64,000 nt of DNA from Paludibacterium yongneupense DSM 18731. GTDB taxonomy: Bacteria; Pseudomonadota; Gammaproteobacteria; Burkholderiales; Chromobacteriaceae. Position 1 is the first letter of the stretch, and every line of letters starts with the position of its first letter. This document shows, one piece after another, positions 41,250 to 50,924 of the stretch. The notes below the pieces were generated by a model. That model had not been told where the DNA came from, made no database searches, and saw only the letters and a list, made by a program, of their open reading frames with translations. A program made the translations under genes and the position numbers. The stretch spans positions 248,001 through 312,000 of the forward strand of contig NZ_AUGZ01000004.1 in assembly GCF_000422925.1 (NCBI RefSeq), written 5' to 3'.

Positions 41250-41421
41250 TGCCTCTGTCTCTCTGTTTGGACTTCGGTGACGCGGCCGGGCACTTGCCCG
41301 ACGGCTCGCGCCCGACCGCGAGCGTTGAGCGGGCGGCGCGATTCCTTACTGCGGGTCGCCCGTAGGCGCCCGCTTGTCGCCACGGCGGAAATCCGCGCAA
41401 GAGCGCATTCCCGCTTTGGCT

Positions 41422-41437
41422 ATGTAAGCGATTACAT
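41422..41437. promoter_or_regulatory. LacI-family operator
   Basis: ATGTAAGCGATTACAT is a near-perfect palindrome with the central CG that is characteristic of LacI/PurR-family operators. It stands upstream of the minus-strand MFS gene, whose operon ends with a LacI-type regulator. The first 150 bases after the operator contain no gene. Confidence 0.75.
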
Positions 41438-41552
41438 TTTTAGGCTGACGGGGTGGAACATGCAAGAAATAACGGTGGTCGGGGCGGTGGGGTGTTGCGC
41501 GGATGGCAATGCGGGCGCACGGGGGCGGCTTCGGCGGGGCCGCCCCCCCGGT

Positions 41553-42740
41553 TTACTGGGCGCCGCCGCGGTACCAGCGGGCGACGAGGTCGCGCTCATC
41601 GTCGCTGATGTGGGTGACATTGCCGAGCGGCATGGCTTTCAGCTGCACCACCTGTTGGTAGATGCGCGGCGCCGCGGCACGGATGGCGGCATCGCTGTCG
41701 AGCCGGACTCCATTGGGGGCGGCCGCCACCAGCGTGGGATGGGCCGAATGACAGGCAATGCAGCGCGCATCGAACACCGTGCGCACTTGCAGCAGGCTCG
41801 GCGCCTTGCCGGCGGCCGTCCCTGCGAGCGGCGCCGGCGCGATCCAGACCAGCGTGGCAAGCAAAATCGCCGCGCCGGCAGCCGGGTAGGACCAGACGTA
41901 GACGCCTTTATGGCGCAGATTGAAGAAGTGGCGGATCAGTACCGCCGCGATCATGATCAGCGCCAGCACCAGCCAGGCATGCGGTGCGTTATAGGTGAAC
42001 GCGTAATGATTGCTGATCATGGCGAACAGCACCGGCAGCGTCAGATAGTTGTTATGCACGCTGCGCTGCTTGCCGCGCAGTCCATGAATCGGGTCTGGCC
42101 GCTCGCCGCGGCGCATGGCATCGACCATTTTTTTCTGGCCGGGAATGATCCAGAAAAAGACATTGGCGACCATGGTGGTACCCAGCATCGCGCCGATGTG
42201 CAAGAAGGCGGCGCGGCCGGCCAGCAGGTGATCGAGCAGGGCCGCCATCGCGATCACGAAGGCGCCGTAGACGAGACCGAACAGCAGGGGGCTGCGTTTG
42301 AACAAGAGGCGGCACAGCACGTCGTAGACCAGCCAGCCGCCGACCAGTGTCGCGATACCGGTGCCAACGGCCGCGGCCGGATTTTGCAACGCTTTGTCCG
42401 GCGCGATCATATAGCTGCCGGCCTGCACGTAATAAAGGGTGGAGACCAGCAGCAAGCCGGTGATCCAGGTGGAGTAGGCTTCCCACTTGAACCAGTGCAG
42501 CTCCTGCGGCAGCGTTTGCGGGGCCGCGCGGTACTTCTGCGGATTGTAAAATCCGCCGCCGTGCACGGCCCACAGCTCGCCGCCGACGCCTTTCTCTATC
42601 AGTCCGGGATCGGTCGGCTCCTTGAGGCTGTCGTCGAGCCAGATGAAGTAAAACGAGGCGCCGATCCAGGCGATTCCGACGATCAGGTGCAGCCAGCGCA
42701 GCAGCAGGCCTGCGCATTCGATCAGATAGGCGCTGTCCAT
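41553..42740 (-). CDS. puuD: Urate hydroxylase PuuD (membrane urate oxidase with cytochrome c domain)
   Basis: 395 residues. It oxidises urate to 5-hydroxyisourate in the inner membrane. Residues 1-300 hold about eight hydrophobic helices with typical blocks RWLHLIVGIAWIGASFYFIW, ELWAVHGGGFYNPQKY and FKWEAYSTWITG. Residues 310-395 are a cytochrome c domain with the heme site CIACHSAHPT (Cys327, Cys330, His331) and a probable distal Met in LKAMPLGNVTH. This replaces soluble uricase. The start at ATG 42740 is one base from the uraH stop (42742), so the two genes are one operon with uraH first. A GC hairpin without T tract follows the stop (41521-41547). Confidence 0.95.
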   Translation of the reverse strand: MDSAYLIECAGLLLRWLHLIVGIAWIGASFYFIWLDDSLKEPTDPGLIEKGVGGELWAVHGGGFYNPQKYRAAPQTLPQELHWFKWEAYSTWITGLLLVSTLYYVQAGSYMIAPDKALQNPAAAVGTGIATLVGGWLVYDVLCRLLFKRSPLLFGLVYGAFVIAMAALLDHLLAGRAAFLHIGAMLGTTMVANVFFWIIPGQKKMVDAMRRGERPDPIHGLRGKQRSVHNNYLTLPVLFAMISNHYAFTYNAPHAWLVLALIMIAAVLIRHFFNLRHKGVYVWSYPAAGAAILLATLVWIAPAPLAGTAAGKAPSLLQVRTVFDARCIACHSAHPTLVAAAPNGVRLDSDAAIRAAAPRIYQQVVQLKAMPLGNVTHISDDERDLVARWYRGGAQ

Positions 42741-42741
42741 C

Positions 42742-43089
42742 TCAGCTCCCCCGGTAGGTCGAATAGCTCCACGGCGAAACCAGGAGCGGGATATGGTAGC
42801 GCGATCCGGCATCGGCCACGCCGAAGCGCAAGGTCACCCGATCGAGAAAGGGCGGCTCGGGCAGATCGACGCCGCGTGCGCGAAAGTAGGCGGCCACTTC
42901 GAAGCTCAACTCGTATACGCCGGCGCGGAACGCATCGCCCGCCAGCAGGGGGGCATCGGCCCTGCCGTCGAGGGTGGTGACGCCTTGCGCCACCGGCCAT
43001 TCCTCGCCGGCTCGGAGCAGGCAGTAGGCCATGCCGGCGGCGGGGACGCCATTGGCGGTGTCGAGAACATGGATCGAGAGTTGGCTCAT
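42742..43089 (-). CDS. uraH: 5-hydroxyisourate hydrolase (transthyretin-like)
   Basis: 115 residues, standard length. It hydrolyses 5-hydroxyisourate to OHCU. The family marks are SIHVLDTANGVPAAGM at the start (catalytic His), TTLDGRADAPLL with the Arg, the YHIPLLVSPWSYSTYRGS end and especially the C-terminal YRGS tetrapeptide. It is cytosolic (no signal peptide). First gene of the uraH-puuD operon, divergent from uraD. Confidence 0.96.
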   Translation of the reverse strand: MSQLSIHVLDTANGVPAAGMAYCLLRAGEEWPVAQGVTTLDGRADAPLLAGDAFRAGVYELSFEVAAYFRARGVDLPEPPFLDRVTLRFGVADAGSRYHIPLLVSPWSYSTYRGS

Positions 43090-43289
43090 GGCGGTGCCGC
43101 TGCGGTGATGGAGGATGAAAAAAGTATAAAGTCAGCTCCGCCGATCCGTATGAATAACTGGTATAGCTCGCCGTGGATAACGCGGGGCGCCCGCGAATAA
43201 TGGCAACATCTTTATAACGGAATCGCACTTGTAGGCTTCGCGGCGGACTTCGTATGCTGCAGACAGCAGGCTATTCACAGGAGGCAGCG

Positions 43290-43799
43290 ATGAAGTATAC
43301 CTTGGCCGAATTGTCCGTCATGCCGCGCGACGGGTTCGTGGCGGTGCTGGACGGCGTGTTCGAGCATTCGCCGTGGGTGGCCGCCGCCGCCTGGGCATGG
43401 CGGCCTTTCGCCGATAGCGCGGCCTTGTCGCATGCACTGGAGCAGGCGATGTATGGCGCCGGACGCGCGCAGCAGCTGCAACTGCTGTGCGCCCACCCCG
43501 AGTTGGCCGGCAAGGCCGCCGTGCGCGGCGAGCTGACTGCGGAATCGAACCGCGAACAGCACGGGGCCGGGCTCGACCAGTGCTCGCCCGACGAGTTTGC
43601 CGATTTGCAGCAGTTGAATGCCGCCTACCGCGAGCGCTTCGGGTTTCCTTTCGTGATCGCCGTGCGCGGACTGAGTCGCCAGGACATCATTGCCAGCCTG
43701 CGCGCGCGGCTTGACGATGCGCCGGACGTGGCACTCGCCACCGCGCTGGCCGAGGTCGCCCGCATCGCTCGCTGGAGACTGCTGGACCGGCTGGCTTGA
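43290..43799 (+). CDS. uraD: OHCU decarboxylase
   Basis: 169 residues; start ATG 43290 with AGGAGG at 43279. It decarboxylates 2-oxo-4-hydroxy-4-carboxy-5-ureidoimidazoline to (S)-allantoin. The family block LLCAHPELAGKAAV holds the catalytic histidine (His69), followed by LTAESNREQHGAGLDQCSPDE and FGFPFVIAVRGLSRQDI. It is divergent from uraH-puuD, with a 200-base AT-richer gap that should hold both promoters. Confidence 0.95.
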   Translation: MKYTLAELSVMPRDGFVAVLDGVFEHSPWVAAAAWAWRPFADSAALSHALEQAMYGAGRAQQLQLLCAHPELAGKAAVRGELTAESNREQHGAGLDQCSPDEFADLQQLNAAYRERFGFPFVIAVRGLSRQDIIASLRARLDDAPDVALATALAEVARIARWRLLDRLA

Positions 43800-43859
43800 C
43801 CGGAGCCGCTTCGCCGCAGGGATGGCGGGCCTGTGTCGTCTGTCGTCTCGGCGTCCTGC

Positions 43860-44822
43860 TCAGGCCACGCTGGCGAGCGGGGGCTTCGTTGCCCGCCACA
43901 CCGGACTGCGCGCCATCGCGACAATCTGGTCGCGCAACCAGCGGCACTCTTCGGCCGTGTGCGTGCGGTCGTGCCACAACAGATAGAAATTCATCGGCGG
44001 ATAGGCGACCGGTACCTCGCGCACGATCAGGGGCATGTGCTGGCAGAAGTACTCTGCGAAATGGCGCGGCCCGGAAAAGATCATGTCGCTCTGCGCCAGC
44101 AGGTAGGGCACCATATTGAAGTAGGGTACATAGGCGGCGACATTGCGTTTGAGGCGCTCGCGCGCCAGGTGCAGATCGATCACGCCGCGCTGGCCGACCG
44201 AATAGGGGCTGGGCAGCACATGATCGGCCGCCAGATAGGTTTCGACATCCATCACCCGCTCGGCCAGCGGGTGCCCCGCACGCATCAGGCAGACGACGTC
44301 GTCCTCGAACAGCGGCATCATGCGCAACTGTTCGGGCGGCTGCGGCCAATTGCCGACCACCACGTCGAGTTCGCCGTTTTCCAGTGCCCCTACCGCGTCG
44401 AAATTCGGTCCCAGCGAATGGATGGCGATTTGCGACAGCGGCGCGATCTGGCGCAAGCGGCCGACCAGATGGCTGAGCAAGGAGGCGTTGAGATAGTCGG
44501 GGGTCGCGATATTGAAAACGCGCCTGGTTTGCGCCGGATTGAAGCGGATTTGCTGGATGGCGATGGTCTCGATCTGCTGCAAGGCGATCTTGACCGGCTC
44601 GAGCAGCGCTGTTGCGCGCTCGGTCGGCGTCATGCCGTTGCGGCTGCGCACCAGCAGGGGATCGCCCGTGATGTCGCGCAGGCGACGCAGGGCCGTGCTG
44701 ACCGCCGGTTGCGACAGATTGAGCCGGCGCGCGGCGTTGGATACGCTACATTCGGTGAGCAGGGCGCGCAGAATCTGCAACAGGTGCACGTCGATTGATT
44801 CCCACGAGTAGGACATTTTCAT
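43860..44822 (-). CDS. LysR-family regulator of the purine catabolism block
   Basis: 320 residues; start ATG 44822 with GGAGC upstream. The HTH is IDVHLLQILRALLTECSVSN, then AARRLNLSQPAVSTALRRLR, with LLVRSRNGMTPTERA after it. The effector domain contains FNIATPDYLNASLLSHLVGR. It is placed between uraD and the xdh operon, divergent from xdhA, so it probably controls xdhABC and perhaps the ura genes; the inducer may be urate or another purine intermediate. That target assignment is inference from position. Confidence 0.9.
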   Translation of the reverse strand: MKMSYSWESIDVHLLQILRALLTECSVSNAARRLNLSQPAVSTALRRLRDITGDPLLVRSRNGMTPTERATALLEPVKIALQQIETIAIQQIRFNPAQTRRVFNIATPDYLNASLLSHLVGRLRQIAPLSQIAIHSLGPNFDAVGALENGELDVVVGNWPQPPEQLRMMPLFEDDVVCLMRAGHPLAERVMDVETYLAADHVLPSPYSVGQRGVIDLHLARERLKRNVAAYVPYFNMVPYLLAQSDMIFSGPRHFAEYFCQHMPLIVREVPVAYPPMNFYLLWHDRTHTAEECRWLRDQIVAMARSPVWRATKPPLASVA

Positions 44823-45060
44823 TGTCAGTGCTCCGTAGCTGTCGGTATTTTCAGGGAAAGCAATTCCCGTTCCAAGCTCCGCCGCCGCCATTGCCTCCGG
44901 CCGATAAACTTTATACTGTGAATACGGATAGTCGCGACGGGCCGCGCTGGGCTAAATTCCACAATGACAGCGTAAAACCGCCGCCGGGCGCCACCGCCCG
45001 GGGCGGCGGATGCCCGCTTTTGGGGCGCGCCCCATTCTCATTCGGACCGGAAGCGTAGCC

Positions 45061-46518
45061 ATGACACGAAACCAGATTCAGTTTTACTTTCGCGGCGCCG
45101 TGCGCACACTGACGGTGAGTTCGCCTACGCGCACGGTATTGCAGTATCTGCGCGAAGACATCGGCGCCGTCGGCACCAAGGAAGGCTGTGGCGAAGGCGA
45201 CTGCGGCGCCTGCACCGTGGTGATCGGCGAGCGCGTGGGCGACAGGCTCGAACTGGCGGCCGTCAACGCGTGCATCCGCTTTCTGCCCTCGCTCGATGGA
45301 AAGGCCCTGTTCACCGTGGAGGACCTGGCCGCGGGCGGCGTTCTGCACCCGGTCCAGCAGGCGATGGTCGATTGCCACGGCTCGCAGTGCGGGTTTTGCA
45401 CGCCGGGTTTCGTGATGTCGCTGTGGGCGATGTACGAGAACCACCCGCACTGCCCATCGCAGGAGGCGATGCAAGACACGCTCTCCGGCAATCTGTGCCG
45501 TTGCACCGGCTATCGCCCCATCATGGACGCGGCGCGGGCAGCCTATGCCTCGCCGCGAGTCGAGCTTCAGCGCGGCCCGATCGCGGCGGCGCTCGAGGCC
45601 CTGCGTGAACTGCCGGTGCTGGAGGGGAGGGAGGGCGACGCCCGTTACGCGGCCCCGAGGACGCTGGCCGATCTGCTCGAGCGGCGCGCACGCGCGCCGC
45701 AAGCCAGGCTGGTGGCCGGCGCGACCGACGTCGGCCTGTGGGTGACCAAGCAGTTGCGCGATCCGGGAGAGGTGATTTTCGTCGGCGGCGTTGCCGAGTT
45801 GAGAACCGTGTCCAACGACGGGGCCTGGCTCGAAATCGGCGCCGCCGTCCCGCTTGAGCGCGCCTTCGAAGAACTGGCCCTGCTGCATCCGGCCTGGGAC
45901 GGGTTGAGGCGCCGCTTTGCCTCCGGCCCGGTACGCAACGCAGGCACGCTGGGGGGGAACGTCGCCAACGGCTCTCCCATCGGCGACAGCATGCCCCCCT
46001 TGATCGCTGCCGGGGCCACCGTCGTACTGGCTTCCGTCGGCGGCGAGCGCGAACTGGCGCTGGAGGATTTCTATCTTGCCTATCAGCGTACCGCGCTTGC
46101 CCCGGACGAGATCCTGTGCCGTGTGCGCATCCCTTTGCCATCGCCCGAAGCCGGACGGCATTTTGCGATCTACAAGGTCTCCAAGCGTTTTGACCAGGAT
46201 ATTTCCGCTGTCTGCGCCGGCTTCGGACTGACCGTGACGGATGGGACGATTCGCACGGCGCGGCTGGGCTTCGGCGGCATGGCGGCGGTGCCACGGCGCG
46301 CAGCCAGTGCCGAGGCCGCGTTGATCGGCGCGCCGTTCTGCGCCGCGAGTTTCGAGGCCGCCGCTGCGGCTGTCGCCGCCGATTTCACCCCGCTGTCCGA
46401 TGTGCGGGCGAGCGCCGACTACAGGTTGACGGTGGCGGCGAATCTGCTGAGACGGTTCTGGCTCGAAATCGGTACCGCGCTGCCGGTTTCCATCGAAGCG
46501 CTGGAGGCCACGCCATGA
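45061..46518 (+). CDS. xdhA: Xanthine dehydrogenase small subunit (FeS and FAD domains)
   Basis: 485 residues. It carries the two [2Fe-2S] clusters and FAD. Cluster one: CGEGDCGACTVV (Cys43, 48, 51) plus Cys71; cluster two: CHGSQCGFCTPGFVMSLWAM (Cys110, 113) and LCRCTGYRPI (Cys146, 148). The FAD domain follows from about 190 with LVAGATDVGLWVTKQ and RNAGTLGGNVANGSPIGDS. XdhA passes electrons from the molybdenum centre of XdhB to NAD. ATG 45061 is chosen; the frame is open upstream to 45010. The stop overlaps the xdhB start (ATGA). Confidence 0.97.
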   Translation: MTRNQIQFYFRGAVRTLTVSSPTRTVLQYLREDIGAVGTKEGCGEGDCGACTVVIGERVGDRLELAAVNACIRFLPSLDGKALFTVEDLAAGGVLHPVQQAMVDCHGSQCGFCTPGFVMSLWAMYENHPHCPSQEAMQDTLSGNLCRCTGYRPIMDAARAAYASPRVELQRGPIAAALEALRELPVLEGREGDARYAAPRTLADLLERRARAPQARLVAGATDVGLWVTKQLRDPGEVIFVGGVAELRTVSNDGAWLEIGAAVPLERAFEELALLHPAWDGLRRRFASGPVRNAGTLGGNVANGSPIGDSMPPLIAAGATVVLASVGGERELALEDFYLAYQRTALAPDEILCRVRIPLPSPEAGRHFAIYKVSKRFDQDISAVCAGFGLTVTDGTIRTARLGFGGMAAVPRRAASAEAALIGAPFCAASFEAAAAAVAADFTPLSDVRASADYRLTVAANLLRRFWLEIGTALPVSIEALEATP

Positions 46519-48839
46519 ATGCATTGAAGAACGAGACGCCGGCCGCGCTCGTCGGCAAGCCGCTGCCGCATGAAAGCGCGCACTTGCATGTCAGCGGACG
46601 CGCGACCTTTGTCGACGATATGGCCGAATTGGCCGGCACCCTGCATGCCGCCGTCGGCATGGCCGAGTGCGCCCATGGGCGGATAAGGCGGCTGGACCTG
46701 GATGCGGTCCGCGCCGCGCCAGGGGTGGTCGCGGTCATGACGGCCGCCGATATCCCCGGCGCCAATAACGGGGGGCCGATTCTGCCGGATGACCCCTTGC
46801 TGGCCGATGGCGTCGTCCAGTTCTTCGGCCAGGCACTATTCGTGGTCGCTGCCGAGACGCACGATGCGGCCCGTCGCGCGGCACGGCGCGCGCGCGTCGA
46901 CTACGAGCCGCTGCCGGCAATTCTGACGCTGGAACAGGCGATTGACGCCGAGTCATGGGTTTTGCCGCCCGCCGATCTCGCGCGTGGCGACGTCGAGGCG
47001 GCGCTTGCCGGCGCCGCCCATCGGGCGCACGGCGAAACCCGCCTCGGGGGGCAGGAGCATTTCTACCTTGAAGGGCAGATCAGCTATGCCTTGCCGCGCG
47101 AGGACGACAGCGTGCACGTCTGGTGTTCAACCCAGCACCCGACCGAAATGCAGCATCTGGTCGCACACGCGTTAGGCTGGCGCGCACATCAGGTCAGCGT
47201 AGAGTGCCGACGCATGGGGGGCGGCTTCGGCGGCAAGGAAACGCAGTCGGCGCAATGGGCGTGTCTGGCCGCCTTGCTGGCGACGCGTACCGGGCGCCCG
47301 GTCAAGATGCGGCTGGACCGCGACGACGATATGGCGCTCACCGGCAAGCGTCATCCGTTTCGTCTGCGCTGGGAGGCCGGTTTCGACGACGATGGCCGGC
47401 TGGCCGGGGTGAAATTCGAACTGGCGTCCGATTGCGGCTTCTCCGCCGATCTGTCCGGGCCGGTCAACGACCGCGCGATCGGCCATGTCGACAATGCCTA
47501 CTATCTGGATGCCGTCGCCGTCCGCAATCTGCGCTGCAAGACCCACACGGCATCGAATACGGCGTTTCGCGGCTTCGGCGGCCCGCAGGGCCTGATGGCG
47601 ATCGAGGCCGTGATCGATGATGTGGCGCGGCGGCTGGGGCGCGACCCGCTCGACGTGCGCAGGGTCAATTTCTACGACCCCGACCCCGCCGCGGGACGCG
47701 ACAGGACGCCTTACCGGATGCAGGTCGAGGACAATATCCTGCCGGCGCTGGTCGCCGAGCTGGAGGTCTCCAGCCGCTACCGCGAGCGACGGGCGGCCAT
47801 TGCCGAATTCAATGCAAACAGCCCCATACTGAAGAAGGGCATCGCCCTGACGCCGGTCAAATTCGGCATTTCCTTCAACGCCGTGCAGTATAACCAGGCC
47901 GGTGCCCTGGTCCATGTCTATTCCGACGGCACGGTGTTGCTCAGCCACGGCGGAAACGAAATGGGGCAGGGGCTGCATACCAAGGTGCGCCAGGTCGTCG
48001 CCGATGCCTTCGGACTCCCGCTGGCGGACATCCGGCTCGCATCGACGGATACCACCCGGGTGCCGAACACCTCGGCCACTGCCGCTTCCAGCGGCACCGA
48101 TCTCAACGGCAAGGCGGCGCAGGCCGCCGCGCTGACGGTGCGCGGGCGGCTGGCCGAGTGGCTGGCGGGCGAACTCGGCGTTGCGCCACAAGACGTCGTG
48201 TTCGAGCGCGGGCGCGTGCGCGCGCCGGGGTACGATGCCGGTTTTTCCGAGGTCGCCGCGCGTGCCTATATGGCGCGCATCCAGTTGTGGAGCGACGGTT
48301 TCTATCGCACGCCCAAGATTCATTACGATCCGGTCACCCGCCTCGGGCGTCCATTTTTTTACTTCGCCTATGGCGCGGCGGTGAGCGAGGTGGCGCTGGA
48401 TACGCTGACCGGGGAGACGCGGCTGCTCGCGGTGGATATTCTGCATGACGTCGGACGCTCCCTGAATCCGGCCATCGACATCGGGCAGATCGAGGGCGGG
48501 TTTATCCAGGGCATGGGCTGGCTGACGACGGAAGAAGTGTGGCGGAGGCCGGATGGCAACCGTGCGGGCGAACTGATGAGCCATGCTCCATCCACCTACA
48601 AAATTCCGGCGGTGCATGACGTGCCGCCGGTGTTCCGCGTCGCGCTGTTCGATAACGCGAACGTCGAGGATTCCATTTACCGCTCGAAGGCGGTGGGCGA
48701 GCCGCCGCTGATGCTGGCTCTGTCTGTCTTTTTTGCGATCCGCGACGCGGCGGCGAGCGCGCTCGGCCCGGGCTCGCTGCCGGCGCTGGCGGCGCCGGCG
48801 ACTCCGGAATCGGTGCTGCGCGCGTTGGGAGGGGCATAG
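46515..48839 (+). CDS. xdhB: Xanthine dehydrogenase molybdenum-binding large subunit
   Basis: 774 residues. It binds the molybdopterin cofactor and oxidises hypoxanthine and xanthine to urate. Motifs include LGGQEHFYLEGQISYA, ECRRMGGGFGGKETQSAQWA, RDDDMALTGKRHPF and ASNTAFRGFGGPQG (substrate arginine region), SHGGNEMGQGLHTKVRQV and KAVGEPPLMLALSVFFA, which holds the catalytic glutamate. The start overlaps the xdhA stop by four bases, and xdhC follows at once. Confidence 0.97.
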   Translation: MNALKNETPAALVGKPLPHESAHLHVSGRATFVDDMAELAGTLHAAVGMAECAHGRIRRLDLDAVRAAPGVVAVMTAADIPGANNGGPILPDDPLLADGVVQFFGQALFVVAAETHDAARRAARRARVDYEPLPAILTLEQAIDAESWVLPPADLARGDVEAALAGAAHRAHGETRLGGQEHFYLEGQISYALPREDDSVHVWCSTQHPTEMQHLVAHALGWRAHQVSVECRRMGGGFGGKETQSAQWACLAALLATRTGRPVKMRLDRDDDMALTGKRHPFRLRWEAGFDDDGRLAGVKFELASDCGFSADLSGPVNDRAIGHVDNAYYLDAVAVRNLRCKTHTASNTAFRGFGGPQGLMAIEAVIDDVARRLGRDPLDVRRVNFYDPDPAAGRDRTPYRMQVEDNILPALVAELEVSSRYRERRAAIAEFNANSPILKKGIALTPVKFGISFNAVQYNQAGALVHVYSDGTVLLSHGGNEMGQGLHTKVRQVVADAFGLPLADIRLASTDTTRVPNTSATAASSGTDLNGKAAQAAALTVRGRLAEWLAGELGVAPQDVVFERGRVRAPGYDAGFSEVAARAYMARIQLWSDGFYRTPKIHYDPVTRLGRPFFYFAYGAAVSEVALDTLTGETRLLAVDILHDVGRSLNPAIDIGQIEGGFIQGMGWLTTEEVWRRPDGNRAGELMSHAPSTYKIPAVHDVPPVFRVALFDNANVEDSIYRSKAVGEPPLMLALSVFFAIRDAAASALGPGSLPALAAPATPESVLRALGGA

Positions 48840-48841
48840 CC

Positions 48842-49798
48842 GTGCCGGCTCTGTGGCGGACCCTGGTGGCCCGGCTGGCAGGAGGCGAAGACCTGGTTCT
48901 GGTCACTGTCGCCCGCACCGACGGCTCCGTGCCGCGCGAAGTGGGGGCCGCGATGCTGGTGGGGGCCGGTGACATCGTCGGCACGATAGGCGGCGGTCAT
49001 CTGGAGTGGGAGGCGGCGGAGACTGCGCGCACCCTGCTGGATGGCGGGCCGGCGCGGCAGCTGCAAAAACAGAATCTGGCGGCTCGGCTCGGGCAGTGCT
49101 GCGGCGGCGTGGTCTGGCTGGTGTACGAGCGTATCCGCGCCTCGGCGCTGGCCGACTGGCTGCCGCTGGCGGCGGCGCTGGATAGCGGCCACGGATGCGT
49201 GCGGCGCGTGAGCCGGGGACGGGCAAGCGCATGGACGACAGACGATACGGCTGCCCCCGCGGATGCGGGCGTGCTCATCGCTGGCGAGGAATGGCATTTC
49301 AGCCAGTTTCTGCCGCCCGCGGCCGCGCCCTTGCTGTTGTTCGGCGCCGGCCATGTCGGCGAAGCGCTGGTGCGGGTGCTGGCGCCGACCGGCTGGCCGC
49401 TGCACTGGATAGACACGCGCGAGCAGATGCCGGCCTTCGAGCATCCCTGGCCGGCCGGAGTGAAGATCGAGTCGACCGACGCGCCGGAAGAGTGTATCGC
49501 CGCCGCGCCGGGCGGGGCCTGGTATCTGGTGATGACGCATCGTCACGATCTCGACCTGCTCCTGGCCGAACACATTCTGGCGCGCGCAGATTTCGCCTAT
49601 TTCGGGATGATAGGCTCTCGCAGCAAGCGCGCGTCCTTTGTCCGGCGCCTGGCTCAGCGCGGGCTGGATGCGACGGACATGATCTGCCCGGTGGGCGTGC
49701 CCGGCATTCACGCCAAGGACCCGGCATCCATCGCGATTGCCATCGCCGCACAGTTGCTGCTGAGGCGCGAACCCGCCGCGACGCGGGAGGAGGCATGA
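48842..49798 (+). CDS. xdhC: XdhC, molybdenum cofactor insertion/sulfuration chaperone
   Basis: 318 residues with a GTG start two bases after the xdhB stop. XdhC binds Moco and helps its sulfuration and loading into XdhB. Blocks: TVARTDGSVPREVGAAMLVG, IGGGHLEWEAAETAR, QCCGGVVWLVYE (Cys pair), LLFGAGHVGEALVRVL, VMTHRHDLDLLLAEH and FAYFGMIGSRSKRASFVRRL. The same frame stays open for another 51 codons after the stop, but without a start codon, and is not annotated. Confidence 0.95.
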   Translation: MPALWRTLVARLAGGEDLVLVTVARTDGSVPREVGAAMLVGAGDIVGTIGGGHLEWEAAETARTLLDGGPARQLQKQNLAARLGQCCGGVVWLVYERIRASALADWLPLAAALDSGHGCVRRVSRGRASAWTTDDTAAPADAGVLIAGEEWHFSQFLPPAAAPLLLFGAGHVGEALVRVLAPTGWPLHWIDTREQMPAFEHPWPAGVKIESTDAPEECIAAAPGGAWYLVMTHRHDLDLLLAEHILARADFAYFGMIGSRSKRASFVRRLAQRGLDATDMICPVGVPGIHAKDPASIAIAIAAQLLLRREPAATREEA

Positions 49799-49977
49799 AT
49801 CCGGCCCTGCGATCAGAACGGGCCCCGTCACCGAGCGTTGCCCCGGCAGCATGCCCTGGCCGACGAGGCCGATATCACCCGGACGGTCATCGGGCCGCCC
49901 GCGGCCCGGCTTGCGCGGCATGATGCGCTGGCACGACAGTTGCTGAACACATGATGTCTTTTTGCTGGAGTGCGAAC

Positions 49978-50919
49978 ATGCATCCGTCACAATCCTACCC
50001 GCGCGATATGGTCGGCTACGGCCGGAATCCGCCGTCGGCCGACTGGCCGGGCGGCGCCAGGATCGCCGTCCAGTTTGTACTCAACTACGAAGAGGGCAGT
50101 GAAAACTCCGTATTGCATGGCGACGCGGGTTCCGAGCAGTTTCTGTCCGAGATGTTCAATCCCGCGAGTTTTGCGGACCGCCATCTGTCCATGGAGTCCA
50201 TCTACGAATATGGCTCTCGCGTCGGCGTCTGGCGTATCCTGCGCGAGTTCGAGCGCCGCGGCTGGCCGCTGACCGTATTCGGTGTCAGCATGGCTCTGCA
50301 GCGCAATCCCGAGGCGACGGCCGCCTTCCGGGAGATGGGGCACGAGATCGCCTGCCACGGCTGGCGCTGGCTGCACTATCAGTCCGTGGACGAAGCGACC
50401 GAGCGCGAGCATATGCGGCTGGGGCTGGAGATCATCGAACAGATGACCGGAACGCGGCCAGTGGGCTGGTATACCGGCCGCGACAGCCCGAACACCCGGC
50501 GCCTGGTCGCCGACGACGGTGGCTTGCTGTACGACTCCGATTATTATGGCGACGACCTGCCATTCTGGACCCCGGTGCAACGTAGCGACGGCGAGTCCGT
50601 CCAGCGCCTGGTCGTGCCGTATACGCTCGACGTCAACGATATGCGCTTTTCCCTGCCGCAGGGCTTTGCGCACGGCGATGATTTTTTCACCTATTTGCGC
50701 GACAGTTTCGATGTCCTGTACGCGGAGGGCGAGTACAGCCCGAAGATGATGAGTGTGGGCATGCACTGCCGGCTGCTGGGGCGGCCGGGGCGCCTGCGCG
50801 CCTTGCAACGATTCATGGATCATGTCGCAAATCACGATCGCGTCTGGGTGTGCCGGCGTGTCGATATCGCCCGCCACTGGCACGAACGCCACCCGGCGAC
50901 GGCAAACCAACAAGGATGA
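49978..50919 (+). CDS. puuE: Allantoinase PuuE (polysaccharide-deacetylase-like)
   Basis: 313 residues, start ATG 49978 (GGAG 10 bases upstream); ATG 49951 is a weaker in-frame alternative. It hydrolyses allantoin to allantoate. The family pattern is [20 protein letters not shown] at the start, [48 protein letters not shown] (His) and [14 protein letters not shown]. It is unrelated to the amidohydrolase-type allantoinase. Its stop overlaps an ATG of alc. Confidence 0.95.
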   Translation: MHPSQSYPRDMVGYGRNPPSADWPGGARIAVQFVLNYEEGSENSVLHGDAGSEQFLSEMFNPASFADRHLSMESIYEYGSRVGVWRILREFERRGWPLTVFGVSMALQRNPEATAAFREMGHEIACHGWRWLHYQSVDEATEREHMRLGLEIIEQMTGTRPVGWYTGRDSPNTRRLVADDGGLLYDSDYYGDDLPFWTPVQRSDGESVQRLVVPYTLDVNDMRFSLPQGFAHGDDFFTYLRDSFDVLYAEGEYSPKMMSVGMHCRLLGRPGRLRALQRFMDHVANHDRVWVCRRVDIARHWHERHPATANQQG

Positions 50920-50924
50920 AGCAG

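Noticed and set aside
41521-41547. Strong GC hairpin after puuD as a terminator
   Set aside because: A 9-bp stem is present, but the minus strand continues with CG-rich sequence rather than T residues; kept only as a remark in the puuD entry.
49796-49954. A 51-codon open continuation in the xdhC frame, ending at the ATG region of puuE
   Set aside because: No ATG or GTG start and no family resemblance; long open frames are expected by chance in DNA of this GC content.
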